Positions 12,864 to 14,200 of a DNA stretch of 14,200 nucleotides are shown piece after piece. How positions within the stretch are numbered: the stretch's first letter is position 1; each line of letters starts with the position of its first letter. The notes beneath the pieces were generated by a model. It saw only the letters and a program-made list of their open reading frames with translations. It made no database searches and was not told the origin of the DNA. The translations under genes were made by a program, and so were the position numbers. The stretch comes from Oscillospiraceae bacterium. Its GTDB lineage: Bacteria; Bacillota; Clostridia; Oscillospirales; Ruminococcaceae. The stretch spans positions 1 through 14,200 of the forward strand of contig JAFXOO010000446.1 in the NCBI GenBank assembly GCA_017528675.1. The letters are read 5' to 3'.

Positions 12864-13056
12864 TTGGCTGAGATATCCAAACGGAATTGTGATTTTTATA
12901 CATACTGCACAAAAAGAAAGCTGTCCGCACTTTTATCGCATGGTTCTGTGAAAGGACTGGTGTAGAAATGCACGCCGTCCCGCTGCCGGTGTACAACTGA
13001 AGCAGCGGACGTTTGCGAAAATACTTTTCGTTTGTTTCGTTTACAATGCACCCGTA
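12864..13056. other. Divergent intergenic region between metallopeptidase and precursor I
   Basis: No gene is supported. A small palindrome CGAAAATACTTTTCG lies at 13016-13030, followed by repeated TTTCGTTT. The regulatory boxes of promoter P2 begin at 13057. Confidence 0.5.
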
Positions 13057-13148
13057 TCACCCGCATATCACCCGGCGAATCATCATCCTAAAATCATCCG
13101 TTCTGTTTCAATCGGGCGATTGCTTTCTCTCTGCGGGTACTGTATAAT
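13057..13148 (+). promoter_or_regulatory. Promoter P2 of precursor I, with palindrome and TCACCC boxes
   Basis: TCACCC boxes start at 13057 and 13068, then TCATCC at 13083 and 13094, giving spacings of 11, 15 and 11 bp. The 30-bp palindrome is 13092-13121 (AATCATCC ... GGGCGATT, more diverged than in P1 and P3). The -35 TTGCTT (13120-13125) overlaps it by two bases. A 17-bp spacer and TATAAT (13143-13148) follow. Confidence 0.72.
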
Positions 13149-13204
13149 TAGAACAAGCGGCAATATGCCCTGAAACTGCCCGCTGAGGCGGAAAGGATGA
13201 TACA

Positions 13205-13501
13205 ATGCTAAAAGAATTATTAAAAATGATGCAGAAGGACCCGGCACTCGCAGAGGAATTCAGAAAATGCGGCAACATCCAGGAATTCCTGAAAACTGCC
13301 GCTGAGCACGGCTACAATGTGTCCAGCGAAGAAATTGATGCGCTCTCTGATGTGAACGCTGCTGCGCTCTCCCGTATGGCCAGCTTTTCATTCGTGAACG
13401 AATCCGACCCGGACGAAATCTCCGCAGAGGATCTCGCCAAGGTTGCAGGAGGCCTGTCATCTTCGGATTTTCTGCGTGGCGGTTCGGAAAAGATGCAGTA
13501 G
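13205..13501 (+). CDS. Nif11-leader peptide precursor I, short core
   Basis: The product has 98 residues. A leader of 83 residues ends SAEDLAKVAGG, leaving a core of only 15 residues (LSSSDFLRGGSEKMQ). The leader is diverged from the array members but keeps the early helix pattern (DPALAEEFRKCGNIQEFL). The core has no Cys and only four Ser/Thr, no terminal Arg-Trp and no hydrophobic helix, and it contains a second GG. AAAGGA lies about 9 nt before ATG. The gene is driven by P2. It might be a small product, a signal peptide or a regulatory decoy. Confidence 0.75.
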   Translation: MLKELLKMMQKDPALAEEFRKCGNIQEFLKTAAEHGYNVSSEEIDALSDVNAAALSRMASFSFVNESDPDEISAEDLAKVAGGLSSSDFLRGGSEKMQ

Positions 13502-13551
13502 TTCAGGAAAGCACGGATGAACGCCGTGGCAGTACTCCCTTCACAGGTGTC

Positions 13552-13652
13552 TCACCCGGATTATTCCGGCACCACCCACCGGTCAGTCACTCTAAAATCA
13601 CCCGTTTTTTCTAAAACGAGTGATTGCATTTTGTGTTTTGTCATGGTATAAT
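13552..13652 (+). promoter_or_regulatory. Promoter P3 of precursor J, with palindrome and TCACCC boxes
   Basis: The 30-bp palindrome is 13596-13625 (AATCACCC ... GAGTGATT). Upstream boxes start at 13587 (TCACTC, 11 bp before the palindrome box at 13598) and 13572 (CCACCC, 15 bp further). A weak TTATTC lies at 13561, in the 11-bp register, and a full TCACCCGG at 13552, out of register. The -35 TTGCAT (13624-13629) overlaps the palindrome, followed by 17 bp and TATAAT (13647-13652). Confidence 0.73.
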
Positions 13653-13709
13653 GAACAAAACAGGCAAAAAAGTGCTACCCAAAATAATCAAATTCAGGAG
13701 GTTTTTATC

Positions 13710-14045
13710 ATGGAAGAAAAAATTAACGCACTGTTGCAGGAACCCGATTTCCTGGAGGATGTTCTGAAAGCGGAATCCGTTGAGTCTGTCAAGAACCTGT
13801 TTTCCGGCAGAGGTCTGGTGCTGGCCGGCGAAATGATCGACAAGCTTGCGGATGCCATCACGAACGCTCTGGCAGCAGCTTCCGGCGAGCTTTCGGAAGA
13901 TGACCTCGGCACCGTAGCCGGCGGTAATATCCGCCCCGTCCCGCTCATCTCCATTCCCATTATCCGTGAGCCGAGATTCGAGCCGTTTATCTGCGGCGGC
14001 AAGTGGTGGAGCGAGCATATCAAAAAAGGCACCAGCCTCGCATAA
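13710..14045 (+). CDS. Nif11-leader peptide precursor J, proline-rich core
   Basis: The product has 111 residues: a 72-residue leader ending LGTVAGG and a 39-residue core. The core starts NIRPVPLISIPIIREPRFEP, with Pro at regular spacing between Arg and aliphatic residues. It ends with one Cys, Gly-Gly, two Trp and a basic tail (CGGKWWSEHIKKGTSLA). It has no membrane helix and no terminal Arg-Trp. The N-terminal half resembles in composition the Arg/Pro-rich antimicrobial peptides that bind ribosomes or chaperones, but this is composition only. AGGAGG lies 8 nt before ATG. It is driven by P3. Confidence 0.78.
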   Translation: MEEKINALLQEPDFLEDVLKAESVESVKNLFSGRGLVLAGEMIDKLADAITNALAAASGELSEDDLGTVAGGNIRPVPLISIPIIREPRFEPFICGGKWWSEHIKKGTSLA

Positions 14046-14061
14046 ATCGTGTAAGTCCGTA

Positions 14062-14200
14062 AAGGCAACACCGCACAGAGCTGGTGGTGCAGATGCGCAG
14101 CCAGATTTTTCGTCAGATTGTATAGAAATGACGCCGCTGGGCTGGCGCCCAGCAAGGAATTTCTGTGCAAGATGACGGAAAAGATGCAAGCAGATGTGCC
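14062..14200 (+). mobile_element. MITE-like dispersed element, right copy (3' end cut by the window)
   Basis: The copy begins AAGGCAACACCGCACAGAGC, the inverted counterpart of the end at 130-149. From 14090 on it matches 2-112 with two mismatches. The 7-bp hairpin is conserved (GCTGGGC/GCCCAGC), with the loop TGGC in place of TGAC. It starts 17 bp after the stop of precursor J, where no terminator is visible, so transcripts of J may run into it. Confidence 0.7.

Noticed and set aside
13641..14189. Minus-strand frames opposite precursor J
   Set aside because: Precursor J has a strong ribosome site, a promoter with a conserved operator and a leader motif on the plus strand. The opposing frames have none of these.

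Overview
The window looks like a chromosomal segment of a moderately GC-rich, Gram-positive gut or rumen Clostridium-class bacterium, most plausibly a Ruminococcus-like Oscillospiraceae. The inference rests on strong AGGAGG-type ribosome binding sites, a spoIIAA-spoIIAB-sigF type operon, a Cthe_2159-like surface carbohydrate-binding lipoprotein, and Nif11-leader peptide precursors. No database search was possible, so the genus is an inference.

Layout. Bases 1-149 and 14062-14200 are partial copies, in the same orientation, of one dispersed element of about 176 bp with inverted termini. Together they bracket the window. A ribbon-helix-helix protein (162-803, minus) has a consensus promoter (1092-1120) and a leader full of GC-rich hairpins. 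Bases 1121-2150 hold no convincing gene, only hairpins, short repeats and a nested-helix RNA candidate (1844-1934). A minus-strand operon follows (5311 to 2204): VTC-type polyphosphate polymerase, DUF4956 membrane protein, carbohydrate-binding lipoprotein. It ends in a clear terminator. Its promoter carries two 7-bp direct repeats 11 bp apart, a layout typical of OmpR/PhoB-type response regulators. On the plus strand, 5692-7107 is a three-gene operon for an anti-anti-sigma factor, an anti-sigma kinase and a sigma factor. It converges on a shared terminator at 7113-7144.

The most unusual part is 7177-14045. Eight minus-strand genes in a row (11656 to 7177) encode Nif11-type precursors of 149-169 residues. 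Each has an 85-87 residue leader ending in GG, a mature part of 62-83 residues and an invariant C-terminal Arg-Trp. Five of them (7177-9216 and 10161-10643) share a glycine-rich membrane helix and a conserved tail. Between the leader and that helix lies a stretch that differs completely from copy to copy. Upstream are a HECTH zinc-metallopeptidase gene (12775 to 11867, minus) and two further Nif11-leader genes on the plus strand (13205 and 13710) with short, unrelated cores, one of them proline-rich.

Three promoters (before the eight-gene array, before 13205 and before 13710) share one detailed architecture. A 30-bp palindrome built on AATCACCC/GGGTGATT overlaps the -35 (TTGCAT or TTGCTT), followed by exactly 17 bp and TATAAT. 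Further TCACCC-like boxes lie 11 and 26 bp upstream of the palindrome, and two of the promoters have another at 37 bp. This marks a dedicated co-regulated peptide regulon. No lanthipeptide synthetase, radical SAM enzyme or peptidase-containing ABC transporter lies in the window, so processing and export must be encoded elsewhere or be unconventional.
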